Shown: positions 1-13,449, numbered from the stretch's first letter. The stretch: DNA of 64,000 nucleotides from Akebia trifoliata (GCA_017979445.1 CM030715.1:9168187-9232186), one strand, 5' to 3'. The notes: generated from the sequence alone by a model not told the origin. Made by a program: numbers and translations.

Positions 1-737
1 ATTATAATCAAAAAGTTGCCCACCACTTATTACCAATTGAAGCACATCACTTAAAATTCCCCCTTGCACTCCATTTGGATGATTACACTCCAAAATTAAT
101 TTTTTGAAAATGTTGCACTTTTTTTTTCTATTCTTTTTTAATCTTTTTTTGTTCTTTCTCAATTATGCCCACAAAAATTATTGTTGGTTCAATAATTTTT
201 GCAAGAATTATTTTGTTGATTCAAAATCATGTTTACAAAGTTATGTTCCCTTAAAATATGTAGGTTCATATTAATTTCGAAACAAAAAAATAAAATAGAA
301 GATTAGTACCTTAATAAAGTTTGAGCGAAAGAGAACACTTCAAAATCAATCACAAAACATAAGTAAAGTAGAGCACGAGCAAATAATACAAAACTACAAG
401 TTAAAATAAAGGTTAAACCCTTAAAAATTATGTATTGAAGTGTAATCAATAGGTTAAAATAGAGGCTATAAATAATAAAGGACTTTTTAAAGTTGGCATG
501 CAACCAACAATTAGTGGTGTGCAACTAGTCAGCCCCTTAATTTAATTAAATATTCTAAAATTTTCTAATAGTCTAGATTTAGAAATTATTGTGCCATTTA
601 ATGTGATATATAGGTATTTTTCTAATTTAAAATTTTAACTAATATGGATTTGCATCAACGGTACTCTCCTTGATCTCATTTTATTTAGGAAAAATTACAC
701 CAAGGGCTGGAGGAGGGATATTTTTCTTTGTAATTCC
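1..737. other. AT-rich intergenic DNA
   Basis: Only short chance reading frames and homopolymer runs are seen. No recognisable gene, repeat end or RNA gene. Confidence 0.5.
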
Positions 738-1646
738 TATGTTTTGGGCGATCTCTTAATAATTCATTTAGTAAACTTTTCTTTTATTTACCATTGCTGA
801 GCTTCATCTAACCTGTATAATATCATTCAAATACCCAAATTATCATTTTCTCATCTTTTTCACATAGCTAAGTTTTTCAATGACGATTGCAATCATTTTC
901 GACGATCGTTGATTATGAAGGACGACTGAAGAACATAATCTTTTCATTTTGAACATCTACATTAATTTTTTTTATTTATAAAAAAAATATGAAGAATGAA
1001 GTTGAGATTTGAAATGTTGTTAAGATTACATAGTAACTTTTGATTCGCAACTATGATTTATATATTTTGGGTATTTTGAGGAGGTTTATCAAGTATCAAA
1101 TTTGAAAAAACAAAAAAATAAGTGTCGAGTTCACACCTTTTTATTTAATTACTACCGAATTCAACAATATTTTCATAAGAAAAAATTCGTCAAACTCGAT
1201 AGTAATTAAATGGTGAACTCGACATTATAAATGTGAATCGGATTTTTCATTCTTTATCATTTTTTTAGTTTGGTACTGGGTAAATCTCCTCAAAATACCC
1301 GAAACGTGTAAATCATAGTTGCAAATCAATAATTACAACTTAATCATAAAAAAAAATTGAATCTTAACTTCGTTCTTCATTTTTTTTCTATAGATCATCG
1401 AAATAAATAAAAGAATTACATGTAGATGTTCAAAATGAAGAGAATATCATTCTCCATTCGTTATTCATGATCAACGATTGTTAGAAATAATTGCAATCGT
1501 CATTGGAAGGCAAACTATGTGAAGAAGATCAGAAAATGATAGTTTGAGTATTTCAAAGACCTTATACAGGTGAGATGAGGTCCAAGATCTATTAAAGAAA
1601 AGAAAAATTTACTAAATGGACTATTAAGAAACCGTCCAATAGATGA
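738..1646. mobile_element. Long foldback (inverted-repeat) element, about 0.9 kb
   Basis: The two halves are imperfect reverse complements over about 450 bp each, with the turn near 1175. Left-arm landmarks such as CAATGACGATTGCAAT (about 879-894), CATTTTGAACATCTACAT (about 945) and GGGTATTTTGAGGAG (about 1069) recur reverse-complemented on the right at about 1488-1503, 1415 and 1290. The outer ends pair GGGCGATCTCTTAAT with the reverse complement of ATTAAGAAACCGTCC. No coding potential is seen. This fits a foldback or long-TIR MITE; the superfamily is unclear because no clean target duplication was found. Confidence 0.75.
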
Positions 1647-3580
1647 TACCCACCAGTAACAGATAAATTTTGAACCACATTAATATACAATAAAATCAAA
1701 CAAAATTATATGATCAATTAAAAGTGTGTTCATCTCACGTATAACAACGATCAAAGACAAGATTCCAAATTTGATGGTAACCCTCATACTTGATGGTTGG
1801 TCCTACATGGATAGCATTTGGTCTTTTGGGAAATATTACTTTGAGTGGAATTTAATTTAATTGACGGATTTCGAATCACATTTATGTAATAGAAGTAAAG
1901 ATCTACCGTATATTATCAAAGATATAGTCAACAACAAAATGGTGTGTCTTTGTGTTTCGCTTACTCAGTTTAACATGCTTAGAATATTTGGTGACGGTTC
2001 CACATACTCTACGAGACAGTGTAATTAAGGTGTGCTTTTGAAAAGAGTCGTGCTGGAATAACATTGTGCGGGTACATCACGGGGGAACATTTCTGACGTG
2101 GAAGTGAGTAGAAATCATAGATGCTTTTCATCGAGATCAAATGCCCCCCACCCCCACAATGTTACTTCAGCATTATTATTTTGAAAATATCATCTTAAGA
2201 AAAGTTCGGCTCAACTTACAGATTCCAAATCGAATACGCGATTGCAAAATTAATAAACAATACTTAATTATAACATTTATTATCACACATCTCATATCAT
2301 TTATTTACATATAGTATCTTAACTAAAAATATTGCATGAAATTTCTTGCCCAACATCAAATATTTATATGTTTATGATAATTATTTACCATTTTTTTTTT
2401 AAATTTTTATTTAAATATTCAAATTTTGTACTTGAAAATTTTACTCATTTTCTTGCCCACTTACTAATTTGACTTATATTTATGGTAATTTTAGTATTTA
2501 GTGCTTTTCAATTATTTTTATTAGATGATTAATCATAATTAATTTTAATAAAGATATATTCTAATTTTTGGTTGATAATTTTTATACATTTTCTTTTCCA
2601 CTCACCTATAATTTTATTCATAGTTTGGAATTTGATTTTTGAAGGATGTACGAGAAAATGATTTGCCCATTAGGAAGCCAAATCTCATGCGTTGGATAAA
2701 TCATTTTCTACCCAAATTCGATTTGCTTTGCAATTAAGGAAGTGAAACAACAAATTTTCCAAGCAAATGATTTTATCCAGAATTTTCCTTGCACATGCCT
2801 TTAGGTTTTTCTAAGAATAATCTTTCCAAAGAAATCCTAAAAGATGACTTTGCTATCTGTTTATCGAATTTGGTGTTAGATGTATACTTTTACTTATTCG
2901 TCAATTATAAGCAAAAGTTAATAACGGGAATATATTTGCATTCACTTTTTGAGGTTTGTTCACCACCTTAAAAAAATGACATTTGGGTCCCATGATTTTT
3001 GGTAAGTCCACCAATCACATTAACAAAAAAAAAAAAAAAACCTAATCTTGTCGTTCTTACTTGCATGTAGAAGTAACTTATTTTGTTTATCCGATCGTTT
3101 CATACTCTCTAAAGCTTTTAAGACTAAGATTTTAGAAGTTTACATCAATGGAGGTAGGATTTTTTACATTTGAACTTTTTTTTTTTACTTTGTCTATGTC
3201 TATAAGTCAATGTCGACATAGGTCTTACCATGTCGATAATTCAGTGTCGATCTGGTAAAATTGAATATTTTGAAATCATGTTTAAAATGGACTTAACTGC
3301 TCGTATTTTAAATATTGTATTGCGTCTTGTGCTACCAAACACTCGTGAATGCAAAGAAGAAGAATAATGAAGAGATGAAGGGTCAAAAAGAAGAAGAAAG
3401 GAAGAGGGAGAGAAAAGAAGAAGATGAAAAAACTGAAGAAAAAGATGAGGTGAAAGAAAAAGAAAAGACAAAAAAGTAATGAAGTAAAAGAAAATCTTTA
3501 TTTTTTTTTTTTTGTTAAATGTTTTAAAATCCTAGGGTGCAATTACTAAATGGGTAGACATATCTCAAAAAGTGGGGGCA
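1647..3580. other. Intergenic DNA, no gene recognised
   Basis: AT-rich sequence with scattered short open frames, poly-A/T runs and a purine-rich GAAGAA stretch at 3350-3480 that gives a low-complexity frame on either strand. No known domain or repeat end was recognised. Confidence 0.4.
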
Positions 3581-3585
3581 AATAT

Positions 3586-4862
3586 TGGGACGCCCCGTCA
3601 AACGCTAACACAAATCCCCATGTTAGATCTCGAGGTACTAGGTGGTACCTCGAAATTTCGGCATGGTCTCCTCTGTTTATATTAGCATTCCAAGGTGTTC
3701 AACCTACACCTGATAAATGACATATAATCCTACATATATATATATATATATATATACAAAATATAATACTAGCGGAAGCCTATATACATCTAATAACATA
3801 CGATAGATCAGAGTGCGGAAGAAGAAATTTATACACGGGATTATACAAAAAATTTCTCACTCTAACAAAAGTCCTAATGCTCAGAACAAAATCTATAATA
3901 CTTTTGGATAAATCGATACCACTAGAGGATATAACCCCAATACTCACCAAGTGACGGACTCTGACTGTCTATCTGACCCACCAGATGATTCTTATTCATG
4001 TTCTACACTTGTCTCGCTAAGTTTCGGATCTGAAACTAAAAAAATGGAGAAGGAAATGGTGAGTAACAATGGTTACCCAATAGGAAAGCAAACAATTTCT
4101 TCCAATAACCTCTCCTAATATGAATGAATAAACGTACTGAATTATTTTAAAATATGCAAAGTTTTACAGAAGAAACTACGATTAACTAGTACATATAGTC
4201 AGGGATGAGAAACTAAAAATTTTAAAACTCACATTACATCGATCATCATTACTCACTATAACATTCTCTTTTCATACAAATCTAATTGATCAAATGGAAT
4301 TATTAAACATGCATTTCATTTTATATATCAAAATAAAACAACAGATACATAAGACCCAATGGTGGAGTACTGGAATTAGAGTGTTGGGATTCACGACTGG
4401 ACCGCTCCCAGTCGGGACATGATGTTTCATAATAAAGTAGTAATTCCTGATTTTGTGGCTGGTTGGTGTTTACCACACTTGTAGAACCATTTATCCCGCT
4501 CAGGCTGACCGTTTTATGTGACCGTAAGCAATGGGTCTCTTTTCGATATGTCAGAACATTTGACTACTATAAATTGTTAGTGATCAATGACTAATCATCT
4601 TCGTCTATGCCTATCAGGCGTACATGTGATTCCTAAATATACAAATCAGTCGTATACGACCACCTTTACATTACAAGTTCACTAGTAAAGATAGAGAGGA
4701 ATAACCTGGATTTCAGTTGTGACTCAACTCACATACGCGTCCCATACCACGTATGAGCTTAGTAGTCCCTACCGTACATCTTAGGATAGTACACCACTCC
4801 GGATGATATGACGCACTATCCCTTCAGGCATTCACAGATTCTTTAACAACTCACAAAATAGC

Positions 4863-4929
<67 letters not shown>

Positions 4930-6635
4930 TTTGAAAACAAAAGAGAAATTAACAATACAAGGTTGCGAATGGATATCCAGTTTCCTACCATGCAAGTGTG
5001 GCCACCTGGCCCAAAATAAATAACATAACGGAAAAATAAACAGCACCTCGCTCTAACAGAAAGTAAATAAACATGCAACCAGTAATATTATCCCTGGATA
5101 CTTGTTCACCAACCTATACACAACACAACAATGTAAAATGCAGACATCACCCCTCGGGTGTGATTCTGACATTTTATCGTTTTCATACCCTTTTTCAATT
5201 TTTTTGAATTTTATAATTTTCAATCTTTCAAATAAAATATCTATTTTCTGATATTCATTAACTCAATATGAGTTCATTGAATATTAAATCATTTTTTCAA
5301 TTATGAAATTTATTTTTATCAATAACATTGAAAAAGTACAAAACTTATATCAAAACGGGGTCTGAACGGTGCATAGGACCCAACTGACGGAAATAACCCG
5401 TTAAAATATTTTACCCACGCATAATTTGTCATAAAATACAATTAAACATATTAAATATGCAAGTTCTAGCATGAATTTGAAATAACCAATTGAATTCTAT
5501 ATTTTTGGAAACTCACCACAAAATTTTAATAAAATCCTAAATGCAATTTTCACAATATACGATTACTAATAGAAATTAAGAGTTCCTTACTATCTCTGTG
5601 CAAAAGGATCGAAGTACGTGCACAAAAATCGAGGCGATCGACGTGAAAATAGAGAAGGATCGGACTTCGAGGTGACTTTTTTTTAGTTTGACCCGGTGGT
5701 TTCGAAGATCTTGACGTCGTCGTCTTTTCTTCCTTCTGCGGTGGAAGACGGTTTGATCCTGAAACGGATGAAATCCGAGGTCAAAGTTTCGAAACTCCCG
5801 TATATAAATATGGCATATTTTTGACAATACGGGGTGAAAAAGAAAGTGAAACGAAAAAAATTTGGGTGGATTTTGTAGAGACGAGGCTGCGGACGTTTCT
5901 CCCTTTTACGTCAATCGTCGACGGTGAGAGGTTCGCGACGAATCTGAGTTGGAATGTTGAGAAAAAAATAATTTTTTTTAAAAAAACCATTGGTTGGTTT
6001 TTTTTGGATGGGTTGGGGAAGAAGATGATAAAAAAAATTAAAAAATTTATTTATATAAACTTTGAGACGAAATCGGTATTTTGCCTATTGTTTTGACCAA
6101 CGATAACTTGACTATTCGAACTCCAAAAATGACGAATGAATACTCTATTTTATCTAATTTTTTGTTCCGAATCTAATAGTATGGACAATTTCTATAAATT
6201 TTTTCTCTAACAAAACTTTACATTTTGGCCTGAGGTGACCCCTAAAATTGACGTCATTTTCGTTTTTGACGATAATTAAACCTTTTGGACTCCAAAAATG
6301 ATAACTAAATAGTCCATGTTTAATAATTTTTCGTTACGAATCCAATGGTATGATCGAATCTTAAAATTCTTACTCTAGCAAAAAATCATTATTTTAGTCT
6401 GATCCGACTCGGTAATAGAGGATTTTGTAACTTTTTGTTCAGACTCGCATTTGAGCGTGCTTACAGGATAAAGTATGTTTTTCGATCATTTTGAATCCAA
6501 TAGTGATGTCAAATTCCATTAAAAATGATCAGAAACATCCTGAAATTTTATCCCTATGTCTCACTTTTAGGATTTTCTCAAAATTCCATTATTTATTTTT
6601 CCTCGAGATACGAATTGAAAACTCGGGATTTTACA
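3586..6635 (-). mobile_element. Solo LTR of a Ty3-type retrotransposon (copy L1)
   Basis: A 3050-bp LTR read on the - strand from TGTAAAATCCCGAG (6635) to GGCGTCCCA (3586), flanked by a perfect 5-bp duplication AATAT at 3581-3585 and 6636-6640. No primer site or polypurine tract adjoins it, so it is a solo LTR left by LTR-LTR recombination. It is homologous along its length to 48759-51735, 53306-56691 and 57431-60790. A TATA-like TTTATATAAATA on the - strand lies near 6047-6060, as expected for the end of U3. Frames inside it (for example around 5576-6096) are not genes. Confidence 0.9.
4865..4922. repeat. (TA)n microsatellite inside LTR L1
   Basis: About 28 TA dinucleotides. The same spot in the related LTR at 57431-60790 carries a MITE inserted in (TA)n, and in the LTR at 48759-51735 it is only a short TACATACATAT. 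This LTR position therefore varies between copies. Confidence 0.95.
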
Positions 6636-6640
6636 AATAT

Positions 6641-7654
6641 GATCATTGAAGTTGATATGTTAATAGAAATACTCTTAAAATTTAAAGTTATACGAATAAA
6701 CCATTTTTCTTTATATTTTTTTTATTCTAATCATATATTTTGTTATTGTAAATGTTTTTCTATCCACTCATATTAAATTAAACTAATAGGTGGTGCGTGT
6801 GCAAGTCAAGTCCAACTTGCACATTAAAAAGAAAATAGGAAAAGTTGTGTTACAAAAATTAGACTTTAAGCATGATTAAATATTTTATAATTATTTTAAA
6901 ATATTATTTAAAATTTTCAAATAAATAAACTAATTAAGCATTTATTGTACTTGTAAGGACATTTTCTAATTTAAAAATTAGATACACGGATTTTGAAGGT
7001 AACATAATAGAAGGTTCTTGTTGAAATTTTAGTAAACTAAAAACTAAAATCTTTATAAGGTTAGTGAGATTATTAATTTGTTCCCAGTCATTTTTGTCTT
7101 TCAAATTTTGGTGTTAACTAATACTTGTTGGTCATTCTCTCATTTTAAGAGTAACCATGGAGTCTATTTTGGTCACAACTCAGAGAAATAAACACGTGTC
7201 CCTAAGATAAACTATTGCAAAGCCCAATGCCAAGAATCTATGCTAACTATTCATCACTGTTAAGGGAAGACTGTAACATCTAAGCTTTTACAATTAGTGG
7301 CAATACAATAAGTAATTTAAGGTGGTCTACATTGAACACCCAAAAAAAAATCTTCGCATTTAATATGATATCTACTAAAACTTATCAAAATATAGTTGAC
7401 AATGACATCCCTGACTCACCAACCCCAAAACAATAAACAGATCAACTCAACAATTAATGAATTGAGATATTTTGTAATCAAACTCAAGTGCAAACATTAA
7501 TAAGGTGAAGGACAAAACCTTTGAGCACAGCTAGTTACACTAGTCAGTAGCTCATAACCCACTCGGCTTGCACACCTGGGTAAATCATGTTCAGACACAT
7601 GTCCAAATATGGGGCTAGAAAACCCGCACTTAAAGTAAGGCAAGGGGTTCATGT
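6641..7654. other. Intergenic DNA, no gene recognised
   Basis: AT-rich, only short frames. No repeat ends or domains recognised. Confidence 0.4.
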
Positions 7655-8400
7655 TCACACCCTAAAATCCCAACACGAATCCCGATGATTCATCAGTCAG
7701 AATCTCGAGGTATAAGATAATCACACACAACATGATAGAACAATCATAGACAATAATACATACGAAATGAAAATATTCGCAATGGAAACGAATATTTGCT
7801 AAACTCAAAAGAAATCAGAGCAAAGCGAAAGCAAATCATAATCAACCAATTACATCAAATCCATAATTCATAAGCAAACCGAACAATAACAATCTCCCAA
7901 ATAAAAACTTCTCAAATTACATTAAGTTCCACAATGTGAATTAAAAATATAATCACTGAACTACTAAGGAAATCTTAAAATGGATGGAGACTATAAATTC
8001 TTAGCATATTCTTCGAAGGAGACCTCTTCGAATGACTTCTCATAGAAAGGCTCTTCAAAAACTAGGTAATCTGAAAGGGGAAGGATAAGGTGAGTAATAG
8101 GGGAATGTTACTTAGCGGGATGAACGTCATTCTAACGAGTCATACATGCACAAGTAATCATCTTAACAATTAAATAATACAATTTTTCATAATGTAACAT
8201 ATGATAAATTTCTAAGCATACTCAGTAAACAACTGTAATAAAATTTAATCTATCATTTAAAATAATACATGCAACTTTCAAATGGAAAACATCTATAAAC
8301 AATTTAAGTCCGTATTTAATGCACGGACCAAGGTACTTTTATACTGGTCCATGTTTTGAATACGGACCAAAACCTTAATTTTCAACAAATTTTTTTTTTT
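7655..8400 (-). mobile_element. Diverged LTR fragment related to L1-L4
   Basis: The order of landmarks matches the left part of L1: AACACGAATCCCGATG then ATCTCGAGGTA (7672-7715), GAAATCAGAGC (about 7810), and ATCTGAAA followed by GGTGAGTAATAGG (8070-8103). Similarity fades to the right, and neither border nor target duplication is clear. Probably an old or different subfamily member. Confidence 0.45.
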
Positions 8401-9033
8401 TAAGATGATGCAAAACATAAAATAAAAAAAAGTAAATCTCCCCATTTACTAAAGGAAATATATACGAAAACAAAAAAGAAAAGAAGGCCTAAATCTATAC
8501 AAAAGGCCTTCAAAGGCTAAAAAAATTACAAGATACCCAAGGGTTGATACATTTTGAAATATTTGTGTCATATACCTCTAATCGTATTGATGCATGCAGA
8601 TATAGGTGGTTTGAGGTTACTGAATTTTCAAAACTCCATGTACATTGAAATGTACACTTCTTAGGTTGGTGATTGAGGTGGGTGTTATCCTTCCCGTCTC
8701 CCCAAATGAACGATCTAGGGGGCTTGAGAGTATCAGCATTCAGGGTTAGATTTTTAAAATTGAAGAAAGTGGTTTGTGCATTGAGATATGAAGTGAATAT
8801 GAACAAGTGCATTTACAAACATGTATCAACCCTGACAATTTTGAATCAAAATAAAATAAAGAAGTAGATATTACATACATTCCCACAAATAAGGAAACAA
8901 TAAACACAATGAAGTGAATCCACCAACAAATATGTTAGATACAAAAATAAACACTATGAAAGAAAGTTGAATATATTGTTTTAACAGAAAAATAAAAGAA
9001 AATGGCCCAGGAAAATCAGTTTGGACCCACTAA
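8401..9033 (-). other. Internal region next to a Tat-like 5' LTR, non-coding
   Basis: This lies directly downstream (in - strand sense) of the primer site at 9036-9054 and should be the leader of that element. No gag or pol motifs are visible; only short frames. The boundary with the fragment to the left is not defined. Confidence 0.4.
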
Positions 9034-9035
9034 CT

Positions 9036-9054
9036 TTCCCTAGCGGAGTCGTCA
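9036..9054 (-). other. Retrotransposon primer-binding site, tRNA-Arg type
   Basis: On the - strand the sequence reads TGACGACTCCGCTAGGGAA. The complement of the 3' end of plant tRNA-Arg(ACG) is TGGCGACTCCACTGGGGATC, so only a few transition-type differences separate them. It starts 3 nt after the end of the LTR at 9058, as a primer site should. Arg-primed replication is typical of Tat/Ogre Ty3 elements. Confidence 0.75.
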
Positions 9055-9057
9055 AGT

Positions 9058-10169
9058 TGTATATATGAAATGTTCATCATGTGGAGTTGCCACCATTCTT
9101 TTTTAGAAATGGGTGTGAATAGGCACCCAAAATAATTTTAAAATTGATTTTGTCCTTGTAGTGACTCTCATTTATTGGAAAAGGCATGGTATACCTAAGA
9201 TATAAGTAAAGAGGTCCGGTTAGAGGATAGAGAAGGTATTAGGCACCCCATCCTCTACACCAAAAGTGGTTACCTTGAAACTTGGCCATTATTTTGAAAA
9301 AATTTAAGAAAATAAATGAAAATGCATGCTAGAGGTGGTGTGTGCATTAAGTAGAAATATTCTATTAGAAAAGAGATTTGATTTCAATGTAACATTAGGG
9401 GCATCCTATGGAAAAAGATGACCTATGTAGCCACGTTATTTCTTATGAATATGAATGTTGATTTGAGCTTTTAAAGAAACTCCATGATAAAGTTTCCTTG
9501 AGACCATAACCTTGATGCATCTATGCAAGGTTAGAAACTTAGTGTTTTACCCCAACAAGAGGGTGACATATTTCTTCATGATTTCCATGCATATGTGAGT
9601 GAATGCATTGTGTACAACGTGATACATGAGATATAGTAAGGAAAAGAGGACTTCAACCCTTACCCTTTCGATCAAATCTTAGTCCAATCTACTAGAAATG
9701 AGAGAGGGTGTGCATTACATCCTAAGGGATTTCTAAAAGAAAAATAAGATGAGGGTTAAAAGTAGAAGATGCAAACTAAACAAAATAAACCTAGTATAAC
9801 CCACCTTGGCCCTTGAGGTTCTTTGAATAGGCTTGAGTCTTGAGAGGACCTTAAGAATTGAATGTTTTGGTTGATGATACAAGATTGTTGGTTGATAATA
9901 AATAAATGAGGAAGCTCTTGGGTTGAAGGTTGGTTTGAGAGGAGATTGGAGAGGTGAGTTGAAATTTTTGTAGAGTTTGGGGTAGAGAAGTAGGGGTTTG
10001 AAATCATGAATTATTCATAGAAAATAGGACTATTTATAGAATTTTTGGAGATAAATTAGTCCAACCTTAAAAATAAAGAGAATGGACATGAGGTTTATGT
10101 TATTTCTTTTAGATTTTTTATTTATATGAGGGTAAAGGTGACATTTGTAAAGAACCTTTAAAAACATTA
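9058..10169 (-). mobile_element. Family-2 Tat-like LTR, 3' part (split by the insertion at 10170-21056)
   Basis: Homologous to 22140-23208: both share GCCACCATTCTTTTTT-like sequence, AATGGGTGTGAATAG, and a region near ACATTTGTAAAGAA just before the break. The primer site at 9036-9054 follows its end, so it is the 5' LTR of a - strand element. The remainder of this LTR resumes at 21057-21444. About 0.5 kb present in the other family-2 copy is missing at the break. Confidence 0.7.
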
Positions 10170-11714
10170 TGAAAGCTCCCTCGATCCACGGGTTACGGAT
10201 TCGTTTTTTTGGGTATTGGGAGTCGCCACCTAGTTTTTAGGTCTAGGAACCTAATCATGACTCTAAACAAATAAATAGCACTAATCTACAAAAAAGAAAC
10301 TACAGGTCCAGGAATCACGTTACGGGATTGGAAGGTGTTAGGTACCAATCCCGTTCGACAAACGCTGGTATGTACTTTTTCCCAAAAATCACATTGCTAA
10401 AACAACCTAACAAAAAATAAAATAAATAATAAAATAAAAAATACTATTTTACCTAGGTGATTGCAATAATACATTCCCTCAGAATTGGCGGAGAGCGTTC
10501 TCGTGTGAGTTTTTTTACTTTTTCTCCGTCACTGGATTCAATTCCGATCTCCAAGATGAGGTATCTTCCTCTTGGATATAAGTGTTTTCTGATTTTTTGG
10601 ATATTTTTTAGAAGGTTTCTGGGTGTTTTTGGAGGGTTTCTAAATGTTTTTTAAGCAAAAATTGGGGTTTAGATATTAGATAGGGAGTTGGGCTTTGGAT
10701 TTAAGGTTTTGGGAAGGCTGGGGGGTATTTCTGACCTCTTTTTCTTAGGATTTATTTTGACCTGCAAGATTGGATTGTGGAGACTCCTATTTATATAATT
10801 TTTTGGGAACTTTTCAATTTGACTAAGTCTCTTTTAGATAAGGTGAATTAGGGTTTAATTAGGGTTTTAAAGTAGGGTTTTAGGATTTTGATTCTTACGT
10901 ACTATGAAAGAATATATTTTTTAAGTTTTTGAGAGAATCCCCTTAATTATATCTTTAATTCTTTGAACCCCCAAATGAAGGGGTCTTTTAATAAATGTCA
11001 GGTAGGCTCCCACTTAAATGACCACCACTTAATATGGGCTTAATTAATTTGTTTTAATTATTTAAAAATTTTAATTTAATTTATTAAGATTTCACTTTAC
11101 GTTAATTAATGCTTTAATTATTAATTTCAAAATTTTAAATTTTTAAGATTGAAAAATTATCGTTTTACCCTCGAAGAGGACTTTTGCGTTGATAAGTCAT
11201 TTTTTGATGTTTTGGGTTGTTTTGAAATCGGTTTTTTGTAATGAATTAAATGAGAGTATCGGTTTGTGTAATTTATGAATTTTTTATGTGAAATGATCGT
11301 GGACCCTATAAAGGACATTTTCGTAATTTTGTCAAATTTTGTGAAAATTGACGAAATGATTTATATAGTTTTAGTCTATTATTTTATGTGTTCGAAAAGG
11401 TTTTCCTAAGCGTAGTGCAGGCTCTAGGGATGTTTTGATGTTAGGGGTATTTTAGTAATTTGGTCATTTTTTAGTGATTTTTTTCGTAAAACTTCTTTTT
11501 GTCTAAAAAATGATGATTTCTATGTTTTGAAGTCATATTTTCATAGCGTAGCATGATTTCTAAAGTTTTGTTTGCTTGAGACACCTCATCTGAATTTTTG
11601 AAACATATCTAGTAACAAATAAAAAATATTGAAATATTCATCCATCATTGGGAATCATCGCAATCGATTTGACGAGTTGATTAATCAAGCGAGTGCAAAA
11701 ATGAGGTGTCTACA
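10170..11714 (-). mobile_element. Family-1 LTR A (3' LTR of a - strand element)
   Basis: Bounded by TGAAAGCTCCCTCGATCC at the left and TGTCTACA at the right, so on the - strand it runs TGTAGACACC...TTTCA with TG/CA ends. A - strand TATA (TATATAAATAG) lies near 10788-10800. It is homologous to LTRs at 19312, 25002 and 28098. The adjoining polypurine tract at 11715-11727 marks it as a 3' LTR. Confidence 0.8.
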
Positions 11715-11727
11715 GATACCCCTCTTT
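11715..11727 (-). other. Polypurine tract of LTR A
   Basis: On the - strand AAAGAGGGGTATC directly precedes the LTR start TGTAGACACC. The same motif, AAAGAGGGGCATC, precedes LTR D at 19299-19311 on the + strand. Confidence 0.75.
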
Positions 11728-12104
11728 GGCAGAGGGTTGAATCAAACTAGATAGTGAATCTATTTTGGTAGATAATGCGATATCTGAATGCCAAAGTTAA
11801 TGACAGTTCATTTTGCAGCCTGATTTAGCAATTCATCAGGGCATTCGGATCCTTGAAGATAAAACTATCCCCGAACTAAAAATTGTTAGGTCCTTGAGCA
11901 TGAGCTCTCACTGACGGTGTCAGATCCTTAAATTTTAGAAAATTCTCCCTGACTAATGGAGCAAATGTGCAATTGTGTGCACTTGAAATCGAGATAAATC
12001 TCAGATGGTCTGAGCAAAATCTAAGCATTAACTGAGCATAATCTAAGTATAATCTGATCAAAATCTGAGCATAATCTAAGCATAAACTGAGTAAAAGTTG
12101 AATG
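11728..12104 (-). other. Retrotransposon 3' untranslated segment
   Basis: Inverted match to 18946-19298 (shared CCAAAGTTAATGACAGTTCA-like, CTGATTTAGCAATTC and CAGGGAGAATT landmarks). Near 11995-12095 a short internal repeat of the type AATCTGAGCATAATCTAAGC occurs several times. The frame at 11876-12061 is not a gene. Confidence 0.65.
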
Positions 12105-12800
12105 TCTTACTCTACCTACCCTGGGTGAAATAGTAATTAACAATTTTTTTTTTAGGAGTCTTACTCTACCTACTCAGGGTGAAAGAGTAATGAACTTTTT
12201 TTTTTTTTTTGAAGTCCTACTCTACCTACTTAGGGTGAAAGAGTAATGGACTAATTTTTTGGGAGTTCTACTCTACATAGTCGGGGTGAAAGATTAATGA
12301 ACTATTTTTCTTAGGAGTCCTACTCTACCTACTCGGAGTGAAAAAGTAATTAACTAATTTTTGGAGAGTCCACTCTACCTACTCAGAGTGAAAGAGTAAT
12401 GAACTAATTTTCTAGGGAGTCCTACTCTACCTACTCGGGGTGAAAGAGTAATGAATTGATTTTTTTGAAGAGTCATACTCTATCTACTCGGGGTGAAAGA
12501 GTAATGAACTAGTTTTTTATGAAGTTATACTTTACCCACTCAGGGTGAAAGAGTAATGAACTAATTTTCTGAGAAGTCATACTCTACCTACTCGGGGTGA
12601 AAGAGTAATGAACTAGTTTTTTGGGAAGTCCTACTCTACCTGCTCGAGGAGTCCTACTCTACCTAATCGGGGTGAAAGAGTAATGAACTAATTTTCTAGA
12701 GAGTCCTACTCTACCTACTCAAGGTGAAAGAGTAATGAACTAATTTTCTAGGAATCCTACTCTACCTACTCGGGGTGAAAGACTAATGAACTAATTCTCT
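12105..12800. repeat. Tandem array 1, about 14 units of 51 bp
   Basis: Units read CTACTCTACCTACTCGGGG followed by TGAAAGAGTAATGAACTAAT and a T-rich/AG spacer. Thirteen units are near full length and one, near 12640, is only partial. This is the reverse complement of the array at 16391-18945 but lacks its two-type alternation. In Tat/Ogre elements tandem repeats often sit in the 3' UTR, which fits its place between gag and the 3' LTR on the - strand. Confidence 0.9.
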
Positions 12801-13449
12801 AGGAGAAACAAACGAGGGATTAACACCGTATTTGACTTTTTCTTTAAAAAAAAACAAATAGTTGGATTTTATGAAGGTCTAGTCAACATTTTAACTTTCT
12901 TTTGAACCTTAGAGGTTTTCAACAAATTGCTATCAAAAGGGTAACCTTTTAATTTAGGGTTAATCTTATCCTTTGGGATTGATTAAGCTACAGAACAAAA
13001 TGCCCCTAATTTGAAAGAAAACATTACACTAGGAATTGTTATACTCAGTTTGAAAAAGACTGCCCTAGTGTAAAGAGGAAAACTACATACTTTAGAAAAG
13101 GAAAATGCCCCTTATTTTGAAGATTTGAAATCTTTGATTATCGCAAACGCAATAAAGGTTTAACTTTTAACCTTGACTTTTTATATTGAAGATTTTGAGT
13201 CCGGCTCAAAGAAATTGGAACAAAATATTTCTTTTTGAAATTCATCATAGAATCTGTTCTTTCTCTCTATCGATTCACTTAGGGACATGAAGCTTTTCAG
13301 ATCAATCATAGACGAGATACTTGTATCCATTGAGTCTATATTTGATTTAAACTAGATATTGAAACTTGATCATTCAGACTTCTAATGTTTCGGATCGGAT
13401 CGCCTTTTAACTTTTCAACTCCACGGAGAATTTTTGTTCCTCTAATTTT
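12801..13449. other. Retrotransposon internal sequence, non-coding
   Basis: Part of the composite between the array and the 13.45-kb repeats. No coding motif recognised. Confidence 0.35.
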
